Shown here: positions 22,691 to 34,411 of the stretch, piece by piece
Numbering within the stretch: position 1 is the stretch's first letter
How the letters are laid out: the number at the start of each line of letters is the position of its first letter
Origin: Phymatolithon calcareum
Lineage: Eukaryota; Rhodophyta; Florideophyceae; Hapalidiales
Assembly: GCA_977006965.1 (NCBI GenBank)
Contig: OZ345385.1
Location: 1,488,001-1,552,000 of the forward strand
Reading direction: 5' to 3'
Length of the DNA: 64,000 bases
The notes under the pieces: model-generated
Database searches by the model: none
What the model saw: only the letters and a program-made list of their open reading frames with translations
What the model was told of the DNA's origin: nothing
Position numbers and translations under genes: made by a program

Positions 22691-24310
22691 TCTTGTTTGA
22701 CGCCTGTTCCCATACACAAGAAAGAGCCGCAGATTGACGTCGCCAACGACAAGCCTATATCACTACTATCGCATGCACGGAAAATAATAGAGAAAGCACT
22801 CGAGATGTACGTGAGGGAGCCAACCAATTTTCACCCACTGCAAAGCGGCTTTCGTCGAGCGCGCTCAACGGAGACTGCTATATTGCGCCTCCGCCGAGCC
22901 ACAGTACAGGGTCACCACGCAATAGCGGTGCTTGACTTGAAGAACTCCCTTCCCTCGGTCCCTCGGGGCCTACTAGCGAGAATCCTTGATTGTTGGCTAA
23001 CTCAAACTCGTAGCAGCCATGATCAAGCTTTTGCTCTTCCCAGAAGCCGCCTCCACGGTTGGCGACACGTCGAACACAATTCGCCATATCTACTGCTGTG
23101 TTCCTCAGAGCTCCCCGCTGAGCCCGGCGGTGTTCAACTTGTTCATGGCCACGCTCGCCGCAGAGCTGGCAGATGCCTCATGGCTGACTTCGGAGCTGCC
23201 GGCCAACCTTTTCTGCGATGATGCACTCCTCATGGCACGGACGGGAGCGGACTCCAATCCCTGCTTGATACCTGTGCAAAATGGGCTCGAGCAAACAGCA
23301 TAACCTGGGCTGCGCGCAAGTGCTTCGTTCTATTTGGAAATTCTGGAGCGCAGTGCACGATCACAATCGACGGGCAAGAAAATGCGGAGGTAACCAGCGC
23401 GGAGTACTTGGGTATGACCATTAGAGCGGAAGGAGTAACGGCCTCCCTCCCACAAAAGCGAGCCGACAATAGCTGGTAGCGCCTTCGCGAGCTCCAGAGT
23501 ATAGGGTTGCACTATTGTGGCCTCAGCACAGCATAGCGGCGCGTATTACGCGCCGCGTTAAGGATCTACAAGACATTTCTTAGGCCCCTCGCCGAATATG
23601 GACTTCACCTGGGGCCGAGCAGATGCCCGATAATAAGACGAATCGAAATCTTCGAGTTGGCAGCTCTCCGGTACATGCTCCCTACTCTCAGTGCCAAGTC
23701 TCGCTCTCGTGCCCGACTCCTACTGGGACTCCCGCCCATAACCACTCGAAGACGTCACCTACAGAAACATCTGCTCATACGACTAGAACAGGTCACGCGG
23801 AACTCCACTGGTTCTGCGGACAGCTACGAAGAGTGGCTCATAAAACAAGATCAAGAAGCCTGGCTCGCACAATCTGCATTCTCACCTGAGAACAGCCCAC
23901 TGGAGGCCTTATCCGCAAAATGGACGCAAGAAGAAGCAGCACGGGTCCCGAAACACCGAATTCCCGTAACCAAAAATTGCGCAGAGAGCCCTATTTTGTC
24001 CTTGGAAAGCAAAGTCCAGCAAACCCTCTGCCTGTATTGGTTCTTTGGCAGATTCCCTGGTGACCCTAGCCTAGTAGTGGAACGCTATGGGGCAGATGGC
24101 ATCGCCCAGATGCGCACCGTCCGGACTGTGCTCCTCAAGCACAAGTGGACCAATCAAGTGCGCAAGAAACTAACGACAGCCACAAGCTCACGGGCCACTG
24201 GCCTAGACAGACACAAACGCCCTGACCCACGGAGCTGACTCGAAATTACCCTGATTGACCTGCTCAAGAGAGATCCAGCAAGATAGTTCGGAAGGACTGA
24301 TGGCGAACAG
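22690..24310 (+). mobile_element. LINE fragment, RT to C-terminus
   Basis: Starts abruptly within the RT domain (IHKKEPQID ... PISLLSHARKI), then QSGFRRARSTETAIL, motif A as AVLDLKNSLPSVPRGL (the usual aromatic-Asp is lost), VPQSSPLSPAVFNLFM and the catalytic box LFCDDALLM, with Cys in place of the usual Ala. A long C-terminal part (23300-24238) reads almost without break, with two TAG codons near 23478 and 23535, and contains QTLCLYWFFGRFPGDP. The 5' end is truncated exactly where the exchanger gene is cut. Sequence after 24240 is presumably 3' UTR; no clear simple-repeat tail was identified. Confidence 0.88.
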
Positions 24311-24686
24311 TCTCACCTAAACTGAGTTCTTCCGTTTTTTCCCATTTTTTCGGCTTTCCTCAGCACTATAGGCGATATCTCGTCATAACATGCGCTAGAC
24401 ACACTAAAAAGTAGCTTTGTTAGTTGCCTCCTTGCCCCACGCCAGTGGATACCAGGCACTATAATAAAATCTTACAATTCACTGTACTGTAACTTTAGCC
24501 CGTCCAAAATAGTGGCCGTTTTCAAGTAACGGGTGTATGATTTAGAAAAAGTCGGTGCACATTTCTGCTACAGTAATGATATTGGGCTTCAATTTTGCAC
24601 AATTTTTTCAGAAATAATAACAATTTTCAGAGTGCACGACAATCATGTAGAAGCTATAGTCTGTTTACAGTACAGTACTGTATAGC

Positions 24687-24832
24687 AATAGAGCCCTCCC
24701 AGGAGTAGCTCTCAAGCTCAAACCTCTGCTGCGCAAGAGAAAAATGAATGCGTGCCATGTTGGTATCTACAGCAGAATTGCAGGCCAGTCCGCACCAGTG
24801 GCACGGCGCCCGATGCCACACTGGAGCCGAAA
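24687..24832. repeat. Dispersed repeat, copy 1 (partner at 48051)
   Basis: Shares with 48051-48185 the blocks AGAGCCCTCCCAGG, CTCAAACCTCTGCT, AAATGAATGCG(T/C)GCCATGT and ATCTACAGCAGAATT. Both copies are preceded or followed by TACTGTA-type words. Confidence 0.8.
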
Positions 24833-25120
24833 ATCAAGCGTTTTATGTCAGTTGAGGGGTTATTGTCTTGGACTTCGTGTTCGGACTACACGTATTTCTT
24901 CGTGTCCTCTACACGAGGGATTTCGTGTACTACTACCGACCATTATTTGGGTCTGCCTATAGTTCGGACACAGTCTCTCAGCCCTACTTAAGTCGCTCTA
25001 GTCTTCCTCCGTAGGATGGAGGAAGGCAGAATGGATTGGTAGGAAGTAAAGCAGAGACGCTTTCCTTCCGGTATACCAATCTAGGCCTTTGGCCAACTGT
25101 TTGGACCATCGTGCTCACGA

Positions 25121-25322
25121 CAGTTATCTCTAGAAGCCCGACGGTGTCATAAATGAAACGTTCCGACACGTTATAAATCATGATTTAGCTGGCGACGTTT
25201 GTTGTAAGCGGAAAATCAGCGTTCTATGTCAGTTGAGGGGATATCTCTAGAAGCCCAGCAGCGTCATAAATGCAACTCTGTCACACGTTATAAATTATGA
25301 TTTAGCTGGCGATGTTTATTGC
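25121..25322. repeat. Tandem duplication, about 118 bp
   Basis: ATCTCTAGAAGCCC, GTCATAAATG and CACGTTATAAAT(C/T)ATGATTTAGC recur with an offset of about 118 bp (25125 and 25242). A partial third piece (AAAATCA(A)GCGTT, then TATGTCAGTTGAGGGG) lies at about 24830-24862. Confidence 0.75.
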
Positions 25323-26266
25323 TTACCCCAAAATGCCCAGAAGTATGATACTTGCCATTGCCTTTCGGGGACAGTTTTGAAGTCACGGCTAGAACGATTC
25401 ATGATCGCCCGAAGCATGGCAATACCATTACACGGCGTCCAAAGTGAAGCGCCGGTGATGCGGCTCTGCGACATTGGTCGGTGCCCCTGGCATTCTTAGT
25501 CAACTAGCAATCATCCTTAGAAACCGTATACAAAGAGACGAAGTGATAGTCAACAGCTCAGCATGGTTTTAAGTGTGATGTAGAGCGGACGACGTTTAAT
25601 CAATGGCTGAGGTTGTTCTAATGTCTCTCCGATAACGTTTTTGATTAGCGCGCGATTGCGATCCGGCGTTGCACCATGATGTACAATGATTATCAGTGAT
25701 ATCAATCGAACCCTATGCATATGACCCAGATGCAGATCTGTGGTCCCCTCAGAGATAACTGGATACTGTAGAGGATCAGTGGTTTATCCCTGCATATGGT
25801 CTTCCCACCTGAAAGTTGACAAGAGAGTAAATTACTGGCCTAATTTTAATTAAAGTTTCTATTTTACTTCAAAGGTAGAGAATCCGTCCTTACGAACACG
25901 TGTCGGCAGACAGACAGAGAAAAAGAGGTACATGAGTAAGTGGCACGAGAAATAGAAGCAAGGAATCAATACAGTGAGTAAAGTAAAAGAAGATGTAATA
26001 GTTCTTGAAATAATGTCAACCGTGAGGCTATTCTATGGAACAATAGTCGCTGTCAGTGGTCTATATCTGTGCAGTGCAAAATCATAAGGCAGAGCGAGAG
26101 TTAAAACACGTTTGACATCAGATGTTTTTCATCTGAAGGGAGGAATTGAGTATCACGCAACGTACCTCGAAAGATTTATCCTGTGCAAAGTGAGGATAAC
26201 TATGGAAACTTTCGTGACTGTGAAATCAATCAGACGTCATGGATTGGACTCAAATCACGAAGAGGT

Positions 26267-26665
26267 TCATGGACACAGATCACGCCGGACCGTACAACGA
26301 GGGATATTGTTCGATCTTCGCACTTGCGACATTTTCGTGGCCGGCTCCGTACCTTGATGCAAAGACGCGAGATGCAAAAAATCCGGATGAAGCCTAAAAA
26401 TGTACACAACAAGCTGAACGTAACTCTTCGATGCTCTTGGATCAGCTGGACCATCTTCTGTCACATTCCCGAGATCTTTGACAATAGGAGCGCCACATTT
26501 CGCGTGTGTCCCTTCCATAATCATGAAGAGTAATACATCCCCTCGGCCGGCGTGCAGCTGCGGTAGATAATCATGTTCACGGCTTCTGTCGCTGCTGTGC
26601 ATTATGTAGGGCATAGACAAGATCCGAGCGCGCGTAGTGCGCTTAAATACACCATGGTGCACCAC
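26267..26665 (-). CDS. Hypothetical frame, weak dioxygenase-like loop
   Basis: A 132-codon frame. The segment HAGRGDVLLFMIMEGTHA slightly resembles the GDVLLF ... THG part of phytanoyl-CoA dioxygenase-like proteins, but no iron-binding HxD is present. The remainder is unrecognised. A chance frame is quite possible, since frames on the opposite strand overlap it. Confidence 0.2.
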   Translation of the reverse strand: MVHHGVFKRTTRARILSMPYIMHSSDRSREHDYLPQLHAGRGDVLLFMIMEGTHAKCGAPIVKDLGNVTEDGPADPRASKSYVQLVVYIFRLHPDFLHLASLHQGTEPATKMSQVRRSNNIPRCTVRRDLCP

Positions 26666-26667
26666 GG

Positions 26668-26713
26668 AGATCCGAGACGTTATAGATCCGAGAAGTTATA
26701 ACGTCTCGGATCT
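26668..26713. repeat. Perfect 17-bp inverted repeat
   Basis: AGATCCGAGACGTTATA at 26668-26684 pairs exactly with 26697-26713 across a 12-nt loop. The loop itself repeats GATCCGAGA. Confidence 0.9.
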
Positions 26714-29520
26714 TCGTTGTGAACCCGGCCACCCTACATTATGGGGGCAAACCAACAGAAGCACACGTGTGCCAAATCTTGTGTAATGCACTGGAGGCGC
26801 GAAATATTCGAAAACCTGGATATAAACGTTTTTTCAATGCGGATAAATCGGAAAATGGCATAATTTGGTTTGACCCGACTGCTTGCAATGGTTTTTCATA
26901 CTGTCTGTTACGGATAGACCTTCTAGAGCCCTGGGTTCTCTTCCGAAATCAGACAACTGTCTGATCGCTGCCCGAAGCTCAGAATTGCTGAGACAGCTGT
27001 CTGCAATCGCAGCGCGGAGCGGGAGGAATACACTTCCAAGCGTACTCACTGGGGGTGCGCACTGTTGCGCTGTAGGATCGTATGTAGGGAGTACGAGAAA
27101 TATGTGATGCTCTACATGTTCAAAATGCCAATACTTGCAATTAAGCTTTGCTATTTCAGCTTTGCCACATGAAATAATTTTTTAGGTGAATCGCCTGATG
27201 TGCCCCCTTCCGCTCGAAAAGGATTATATCTTTGAGCAAAGGGCCTTCTTGTGTTAGATCCTAAAAACAGTCAGATTGAACATTAAAAAGGTAAACAAAC
27301 CACGCTCGAAGACACTTCGCCAGACATGACAGAAATAAACCGTCACTAGAGAGAAGAATAATGTCATAACCATATCCAGCGGTGTGCGCCACGAAGCTCT
27401 GGCATGCTTGTCAGAGAGCTTCAGCATGTAGATTGGGCGAATACGAAAGTAATATTCACTTAAAAGCGAACAAAAGGGAGTGACTACACATCATTTTGCA
27501 GTGCCTTTGGCTTTTGGCTAACCTAAAACTTTAAGTCATTTGCACGAGCCGGAAATTCCCCCATTGAAAAAAACAATTTCTCTTCTATTCTCGCCATCCG
27601 CGGCACAAAATATTAGTTCGCAGTTAGCGGAGATTTTTCAATGGTTCAGAATGCATTTGCTACACTACACTCGCAAATCATGTAACTCAAAAGTTTAAAC
27701 TTCGTAAAGCGGCCATCGCAACCATTTGATTGCACAAAACATAATCATTGTATATACATTTTCTATGACCTCTTAGGGTCACAAAATATGCTCACCTTCC
27801 CATTCTGTCTATAAGTTCATTCCGGTATGAATCGTACCAACTTCCGTTTGCTCTCGCAAAGAAGAACACGCATTGTCTCGAGTGAAATGCATAACGGCAG
27901 CGATAAATTGTTTCCCCCAGTGAAACCTTATGAAGGCCCAGACGGATACACTAAACCGAGAACTGTGCCTATACTAATTTCCACTGAAGTCGCGACGGTC
28001 AACCTGTGCGCTAGCGCCTAGTACATCGATGATACGTTGTGCTCGCGAGGTGAGCAATGCGCCCAAGATCTTTATATTCACCTGATACTCTCAGGACATG
28101 CAAGTCTCCAACGCTCACTGATCGCACCGACCACGGGATACAATTGAATCCAATAAGGTCGTCCCCCAATGTTTCACTCATTGCTCTAAGCGAGCTTTCT
28201 TCGGGCAACAAATTTCCCTTTCACCGGGGGAGCATATTTTTTGAAATGAGGATTATAATATCTGTCTTTCAGCTGATAGATAACTTCGCATCGGGAGGCA
28301 TGAGGGTAGTTTTTACAGTGGGTTGAAACTTACAGGACCCTCTCATCGGCGTTTACGAGTTATTCGAAAGTACGACATGCTATGCTTCGGGGCAGATATA
28401 ACCTGAACCTTTTTTTGAACATTAGAGGCTATCGAAGACGTCATCAACGGACACTCGATGGACAGACTCTCAAAAGAATAGAGCAAATGGACTGAGCGAA
28501 CACTCGACGAGCTCCTGGGTATGTTACAGGATATCAACAGCCCACGTGCGTACAAGGCGGAGTAAACGCTCACTGCAACGCTAATCCCCTCGCATGACAA
28601 ATGAACGTGGACTTATTTACTACCTTGATGTCCCTCTGAGGACCAGAGGTGTGTTTTTCAGACCACCGAATCGTGGAACACCCACCATTGGAAACTCTTC
28701 CTCGGACAGAGTCAAGCCATATTCCCGTGGCTCACGAAAAGTTGCCGCAAGCGTCAGCAGATGCGGTGGGAACGTTTAAATAAAATCTACCTTTCTTCTT
28801 CTATGCCAAATCTTCCTCAGAATCCGAAAAAAACCAGTGTTCTCTCGCGCATTCGGTGTTAAAAGGGGTAACAATTGATTGGATCGATTGCGAAATCAAC
28901 GACAATTTGTTACAATCGATTGCAACTTGGGTCTGAATGAACGCGTCGATCTAACGAGATTTTTTTTGAAGTTTTATTTAAAGCCTCACAGTCTCACGAA
29001 TATACGGGCAAGGCTTTCTCAGTAGCTACGTAGTCTAGTCCGCTGAAACCTACCGCTTTCATAGGCGGTGGGAAAAGCTTGGATTCTAGATGATCCTCTC
29101 TCTAAATTGGAGTTCTTGGGGGGCTTGCTGGGAGCACCCCCGCCATTTGGCGTGTTGTCCTGCGAGACATCTACAAAGCTCGATCTAACAAGTGTGATAC
29201 TCGTGATTCTTCAATTTCTCGAAGACCGATTGACATCAATACACTGAGTCCGGACCGCATCCTAACTGCTTTCTGCTCCAGCTCCACGCAACCTCGAGCG
29301 GAGATTCCTCTGTTCAACCTTGTTGGTTTTCCCTGGTTGAGATAGCTCCACGCACACGGATATTGACTCCCTTCGTGAACCAGCGCTAAGCAAGCGATAC
29401 AACTCTGTTTTTCTCTCCTGTTTTGTTCCCTTCCTCACCATCAAGAGATCTACTACATCGCGTTGAATTCTAGACTTTCCGTGGGGACAAAACTAAAGGT
29501 ACGCTATGCGGCATCATTCT
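26714..29520. other. Region without a convincing gene
   Basis: Short, conflicting frames on both strands, none recognisable. The largest (28057-28326 plus, 28343-28600 minus) have no domain resemblance. Confidence 0.45.
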
Positions 29521-29576
29521 TTTGGTGCTTGCTTCCCTCCTCAAGGCAGCTTCCTGTAGTTCAGCTCTCAGGTCGT

Positions 29577-29888
29577 TTATGGTACATAATACAATGTATT
29601 CTGACGCAACTTCGACCACGGCGTTAGGTGCAGTGCGTATTCCCATCGACATTGGAGCAGAGCCTTATATATGGATATGCATTTTGTTGCCGCCAGTCCT
29701 TTAGCTGCGACGCCAATATTCCGGAGGGCGAGGAGTATACCTTTCGCTTTGGAAAGGCGTTTCAGGGTGGCGTGGTCGGTTACGCCTGTACTGTCGATCG
29801 TTGCACCGAGGTATTCCAGTTGGCGGGTTTCGTGGAGCTCGGACCCCGCAAGTCTGAATTTTCGCTGGAACACGCCCGTGTATATTAG
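29577..29888 (-). mobile_element. LINE fragment, post-RT region
   Basis: A 99-codon minus-strand frame with LEYLGATIDSTGVTDHATL and SIYKALLQCRWEYALHLTP, the region after the RT catalytic domain in this LINE type. It matches 35757-36029 block for block. Both copies lose similarity just after HLTPW. It is an isolated internal piece with no RT or tail. Confidence 0.8.
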
Positions 29889-30110
29889 AATTTCGCTTTA
29901 AAATTCGAACAACTGGCGACAGCGGGAAGGTTCATTGGGGAAAGGAATACGGAGCACCCGGCGGACATAGAGATATGGACGGATGGCAGCGTTGGTACAA
30001 TACCGGAAACAGCTCTGCAGAGCCTCGCCGAAAACGAAAGAGTTTCTGTCCGATGGGACGAAGGATGGTACACAGCCAATATCAGGACGTTTGACGCCGC
30101 TCAGCACAAT

Positions 30111-30410
30111 CCACCTGTGATATAGTGGAAAAACTGCCTCCGCACACCTGTGCGCATATTTCGGTATGATGCAAGCAGGAATGTTGAGGTCGCCGGTTCG
30201 AGTCCTGTCACAAGCAAGAATTGAATTAACGTTCCGCCAAGGGCACACGGATGTCGTCGTGGAGTGGTGTGCAGCAGTACTAGCGTGAAGCAGATACGCG
30301 AGTACCAGGAATGGATACATATCAGGAACATTTAGAGGACCCCTAGCTGTTGAATAATGTACACTTTGTGTAATTCGAATAACCTGCAATAAACAAACAA
30401 ACAAACAAGA
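30111..30410 (+). mobile_element. SINE candidate with pol III A and B boxes and a (CAAA)n tail
   Basis: TGATATAGTGG at 30118-30128 fits the tRNA A box (TRGYNNARNNG) at all but one position. GGTTCGAGTCC at 30195-30205 is a perfect B box. The spacing (66 bp between boxes) suits a pol III promoter, but the acceptor stem does not form, so this is not a working tRNA. About 180 bp later the sequence ends CTGCAATAAA followed by (CAAA)n at 30394-30409. A tRNA-like head plus simple-repeat tail is the SINE layout, and the CTGCAATAAA tail word is shared with LINE ends at 31581 and 50307. No target duplication was seen. Confidence 0.5.
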
Positions 30411-30599
30411 TGGACCAAGAAACGGAATATAAATGCAAAAGACTTACTCGGGTCCTCACAGGGAGAGAAATTCGAATTAAGGAGATATTAGAAGGAGAGT
30501 AGAGAGATGAGTATCGAAAACATCGAGAAGCCGCCCTGTTACTCAATTTGAGGCTTTGGGAGCTTTTAAAATAAATCAATATATATCCCCGCTCAGCAC

Positions 30600-31602
30600 A
30601 GAGGTCACCCAACCGCCCGAAAGTTTGAATCTCGGCATCGGAAACAACCGGACATTCTGCTGATATACGACGATGGAGACGAACACGCGTACCAGACGGC
30701 CCCCACTGACTCCCAGATGCGAGTCAACATGTGCGACGAGGGCGGCGACACTCTCTATATGTACCGAAGCATCCCCAGTCAGGTCTGTGGCGCAGGTATC
30801 ATGATCTTACGCGGGGAAAATGTCCTGAACGAGAATGGCATGCCCACCGGAGCGATCGGCTCATCGTTCGACGCCGACGTATTCGCGGCGGTCCGAGCTT
30901 TCGAAGCCGTACAACAACTTCGATGGCGGACAACACATTCGATGGCTCACCGATAGTAGGAGCTGTTTGGATGCATTGGCTGGACAGCCTCGGATGTATG
31001 GCAAAATGACAAGGAAGCTTTGGGAAGCCATTGAGGCATTGATGGAGGACAACGTCACCATCAAGGCGATTTGGGTTCCAAACCACTGTGGGATACCTGG
31101 GAACGAGAAAGCCGACGAACTTGCTAGTGAAGGCATTACGGAATCAGATCTCGTGACGCATCAAGGCGTACCTTTGACCATGGAAGCCGAGCGATCCATA
31201 ATTGAACCACGCAATTCGATGAAACCAAAGTGTACAGTTTCTACCCCCAGAATTCCGGATTATTCACAGACGCGCTGAAGTCATCCTAAATCAACTTTCC
31301 GCAGAATGCTGCTCGCTGGTAGCGGCTTTTCACCGGAAGGACAATCGCACGGGGGACTACGACCCCATGTGCAAGGCCTGTCCAGGTGGAACTAAAGAGT
31401 CTGTTGATCACTTAATTCTTCGCTGCAGAAGGCGTGCTTTATCAAGACGGCAGACTATTGGTAGAGTAGGCCCTAAAACTGTAGAGGAATTATGTAGTGA
31501 GAAACCGCTTGAGGTACTCAAATTCGTGAACAATGAGGGGTTGCTTGACAACCCCAGATGTTAACTTTAGTTAATGTCTTCTGCAATAAAGAAGAAGAAG
31601 TA
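30600..31602 (+). mobile_element. LINE 3' part: RNase H domain, zinc knuckle and tail
   Basis: An RNase H-like domain is readable across frame changes: CGAGIMILRG and FDADVFAAVRAFEAVQQL, then IRWLTDSRSCLDAL (catalytic Asp), AIWVPNHCGIPGNEKADELA (His and Asp). A zinc-binding end follows, Cys-x2-Cys-x8-His-x4-Cys (CKAC ... DHLILRC), with VGPKTVEELCSEKPLEVL. The coding part ends at 31564 and the element ends with CTGCAATAAA then (GAA)n at 31591-31600. It is fragmentary, with at least two frame changes. It meets another LINE tail-to-tail at about 31602. Confidence 0.88.
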
Positions 31603-32392
31603 CTTCGCTTTTTCCTTTTTAGGTATTCCACGACATGAATTCTCTCTTGCCCAGCTTGTCACCGCATCTAGCAGCCGCTGCGTGCCATCCGAGTTTTTAG
31701 CTTGTAGCTATACGTCATCTGCAAACAGCGGGTAAGTTGATAAGCGCGGTGACACTCCCGCAGCATTCAAGGTGAAGGTGTCCATGAACATGTTTTAAAG
31801 ACAGGGACTCAGGTGAGAGCCCTGGGGGACTTCGCGATCGATCAAGAGCCACTGTTTTTCTTCGTCTCCGGCTGTGGTGATCCACGACGGCTTAAGTAGG
31901 TGATGAACCATCTCTGCGATATCTTTGGGTAAACATGATTCGACTCTGCGTTGGAGGATATCTCGTGAGACGCGGTCATAAGCGGAGGACAAATCGAGGA
32001 TCGATGGCATCGCCTCATAGTACTCGTCGCTCTTAGGATCGCGAGTTCTGTCCCTTTTTTCTTCTGGAAGCCCAGCTGGAACTGGTGGAATTTGTAGCAT
32101 TCGCGTATCGCGGAGTCCATCGCGGAGTGAACAATCATTCGCACTTGGCTGAGAAGCGATATTGGGCGGTAGTTCCCTGGGATGTGGGGCGGTCCTTTCT
32201 TGTGATGGGAATGAGGGTTGCCTGGCGCCATTGCGTTGGTAGGCAATGAAGTTTACTGCATGTTTCCCATAGCGTCGCAAGGTCACCACTCAATCCAGGG
32301 CTTGGTTGTAGCATTTCCACGGCGATTTTGTCCGGGACGAGTGCTTTTCTGCGTGGTGCTCGCAGTAGCGCGTCTTTGATACCCGTTCGCAT
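31603..32392 (-). mobile_element. LINE fragment, RT region
   Basis: Reading the minus strand: a pre-RT helix with LPTQWRQATLIPI, GNYRPISLLSQVRMIV, FQLGFQKKKGTELAILRA, motif A as ILDLSSAYDRVSRDIL, EVPQGSHLSPCL and finally FADDV followed directly by TAG. Two frame changes separate these blocks. The catalytic Asp residues are all present, but the stop and shifts make it inactive. The RT blocks are distinct from the 9.8 kb and 34 kb copies and nearer to those at 54.6 and 56 kb. Confidence 0.88.
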
Positions 32393-32686
32393 TTACTTGG
32401 AGAGCGCGAAGCTTTCTAACACAGGTTTCCATTGCTTGCCTGCGCTACACGCATTCGCGATATGAGCTGAGAACCGCTTTTGGTGTACTGGAGCACCTAA
32501 TGCGCGGTTTACGCTGCTTCTCTTCCGCTTACATCACAGGGTCTTGCTCAGGGTAGTCGTGGCTTGATGTGGTGATTGGTCTTCAATGTCTTGGTATGTG
32601 TAGGTGATGACTATCAGTGAACAGTTACTCATCGTTGATGTGCTACAGGAGCAGACGCAATGCTGAACAACGAGAAAGTTTCCAAC

Positions 32687-33339
32687 TCATTTATTTTTGT
32701 CTCCGATGGATGGGGAAAGTTTTACGAGATCCTGTAAAAACTGCTGGCGGTGAGTTTCGTTTTCTTGTTCTTTTCTATTCCTTCTCTCTCTCCTTCTTCT
32801 GCTCTTCTCCCTCCTTTTTGCTATTTGTTTTTGATGAAGTGGAGCACAATCTGTGACATGCTCCTCCTCGTCCATCCTGAACGTAGACTTGAACGAAGGA
32901 TAAAATCGAATTTTGGGAAGAACGGGAGATTTGCATAAGCAGGACTGATGTATTTTATCGTCGCCAACAGCACGAGCAGCAATCTGATCACAGCAAACTG
33001 TGTGGAACAGGCGGCCGCAAAACAGTTTTACGACATTTCCTTGCCGAGTATCAAGACACACTGCACTTTCTTTTGGGACGGTATCCAGACTTCGCCACTC
33101 GAGGCCGTCGAGAGCCGTGCAACGTCGAGGGATGAATGACGAGTTTCTGTACGGGGTACAGTTAGAGTAGACTTCTGAATGAGATTTAGAAGCGACAACT
33201 CAATTTTGTCCTTCTTCTTCCGAATCCGGCCATAGCGGATACCTAAAACGGGCTTGGTTCCACCACACCGAGCCAGGCGGCGAACAAGCTGTGCAGAGAT
33301 TCTTCCACGGTGACAGCGATCATGCGGGGGAGGAACCAT
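32687..33339 (-). pseudogene. Unknown gene with basic coiled C-terminus, one frame change
   Basis: The N-terminal frame (33339-33028) contains YGRIRKKKDKIELSLLNL. After a frame change near 33060 the second frame (to 32687) ends in a strongly charged helix, IAKRREKSRRRRERRNRKEQ, then DLVKLSPSIGDKNK. I recognise no family. A plus-strand frame over the same bases is less protein-like. It could be a host gene relic between two LINE pieces. Confidence 0.35.
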
Positions 33340-33719
33340 GGCTCAAAAGTGATTGCTTTGCTAGCGATCAGCGGATCTTTCTCTACATCATTTTATATAC
33401 TGTGTTCCTTTTTTGTTCTTCAGAACAATCCAACCGGCAGAATTTAGGCGTTACTTTATTTGAACGCAATGGGAATTTATTAATATAATTTAGGTGCTGA
33501 ATGCAAGTTTTATGCACCTTCTGAGCACACACAGGGCATCTACAATACAACCGCTAAATGAATTTAGGTATTGCATGGATGTTTTGTGTGTCTTCTGATG
33601 AGACTTAGGGCGGTGGAAATTATGGATTGAATTTACGAACTAAATTCATGTTTTCTGCGCTAGTGACAGTGGATTACTTAAAAGCGCCGTTGGATTGTCC
33701 TCTTCTGACATCTCAAATG

Positions 33720-33838
33720 TTCTCTCTTCGCGGCTCTGACCACAGAGAAGCAAATAAGCACTATTCTCTCACCGGGGCTTTGACCCCAGAGAAGCAAATA
33801 TGCATTATTCTCTCTCCGGGGTTTTTACCCCAGAGAAG
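33720..33838. repeat. Three tandem 44-bp units, each a hairpin
   Basis: Units at 33720, 33764 and 33808 run TTCTCTC ... ACCCCAGAGAAG then CAAATA(A/T)GCA. In each, CTTCTCTGGGG can pair with CCCC and AGAGAAG arms around a short T-rich loop. Confidence 0.85.
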
Positions 33839-33899
33839 TCCATTGCACAAAACGTTGTTCACGGCCTACGTCTCCCAGACATGCCGAGATGTCGGGGGA

Positions 33900-34190
33900 T
33901 GGCGACCAAGACCTTCGTACTTTGACTGTCCTCGTCAAATGCTGAAAGATCGGACCAAAAAGGCCCCTGGCCTGAACGGAGTGAAGACCGAAATGCTTAA
34001 ATTGGACCTTCAGGAATGCGCAGACCTAGTCTTTGAGCTATGGACAGCCTGCGGAAGATGCGGAACGCTTCCAACATCGTAGATGAAATCTCTCTTGGTC
34101 CCGCAGCGCAAGAAAGAAGACCATGACGATCCAAAAAATTTCCGGCCCATTATCCCTAAAGAGTCATGTCCGAAACGTTGTTGAGTCCGC
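33900..34190 (+). mobile_element. LINE fragment, pre-RT/RT start
   Basis: DRTKKAPGLNGVKTEMLKL and FELWTACGRCGTLPTS lead into TAG (34080), probably from Trp, then MKSLLVPQRKKEDHDDPKNF and RPIIP. This is the start of a LINE RT domain, cut off after about 90 codons. A perfect 16-bp inverted repeat follows at 34297-34334. Confidence 0.75.
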
Positions 34191-34296
34191 AATTGATATG
34201 ATTTTCGCTTGCCGTGGTCTGAGCTATACAGCGAAAAGGAGAAAAAATGTGATGACGTGAACCGTAAAGATGGGTAATGAAAATATGAGAAGGGTC

Positions 34297-34334
34297 GAAC
34301 CATGCTGAGAGATGCTCGTCTCTCAGCATGGTTC
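34297..34334. repeat. Perfect 16-bp hairpin
   Basis: GAACCATGCTGAGAGA at 34297-34312 pairs exactly with 34319-34334 around TGCTCG. Confidence 0.92.
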
Positions 34335-34411
34335 ATCCGGATGTAAGGTCACCGTTCTCAGATGCTGTCCACGGGGTGACCCGAGGGAGATCCTTCTTAT
34401 GAAATCAAAGC

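Larger units (their letters stand above)
24311..26100. other. Non-coding region with repeats
   Basis: No convincing gene. It contains a dispersed repeat (24687-24832), a tandem duplication (25121-25322) and several TACTGTA/TACAGTA words. Confidence 0.5.

Noticed and set aside
30111-30215. Functional tRNA gene
   Set aside because: A and B boxes are present, but bases 30111-30117 cannot pair with the bases after the T arm and the T stem has a mismatch. Kept only as the head of a SINE candidate.
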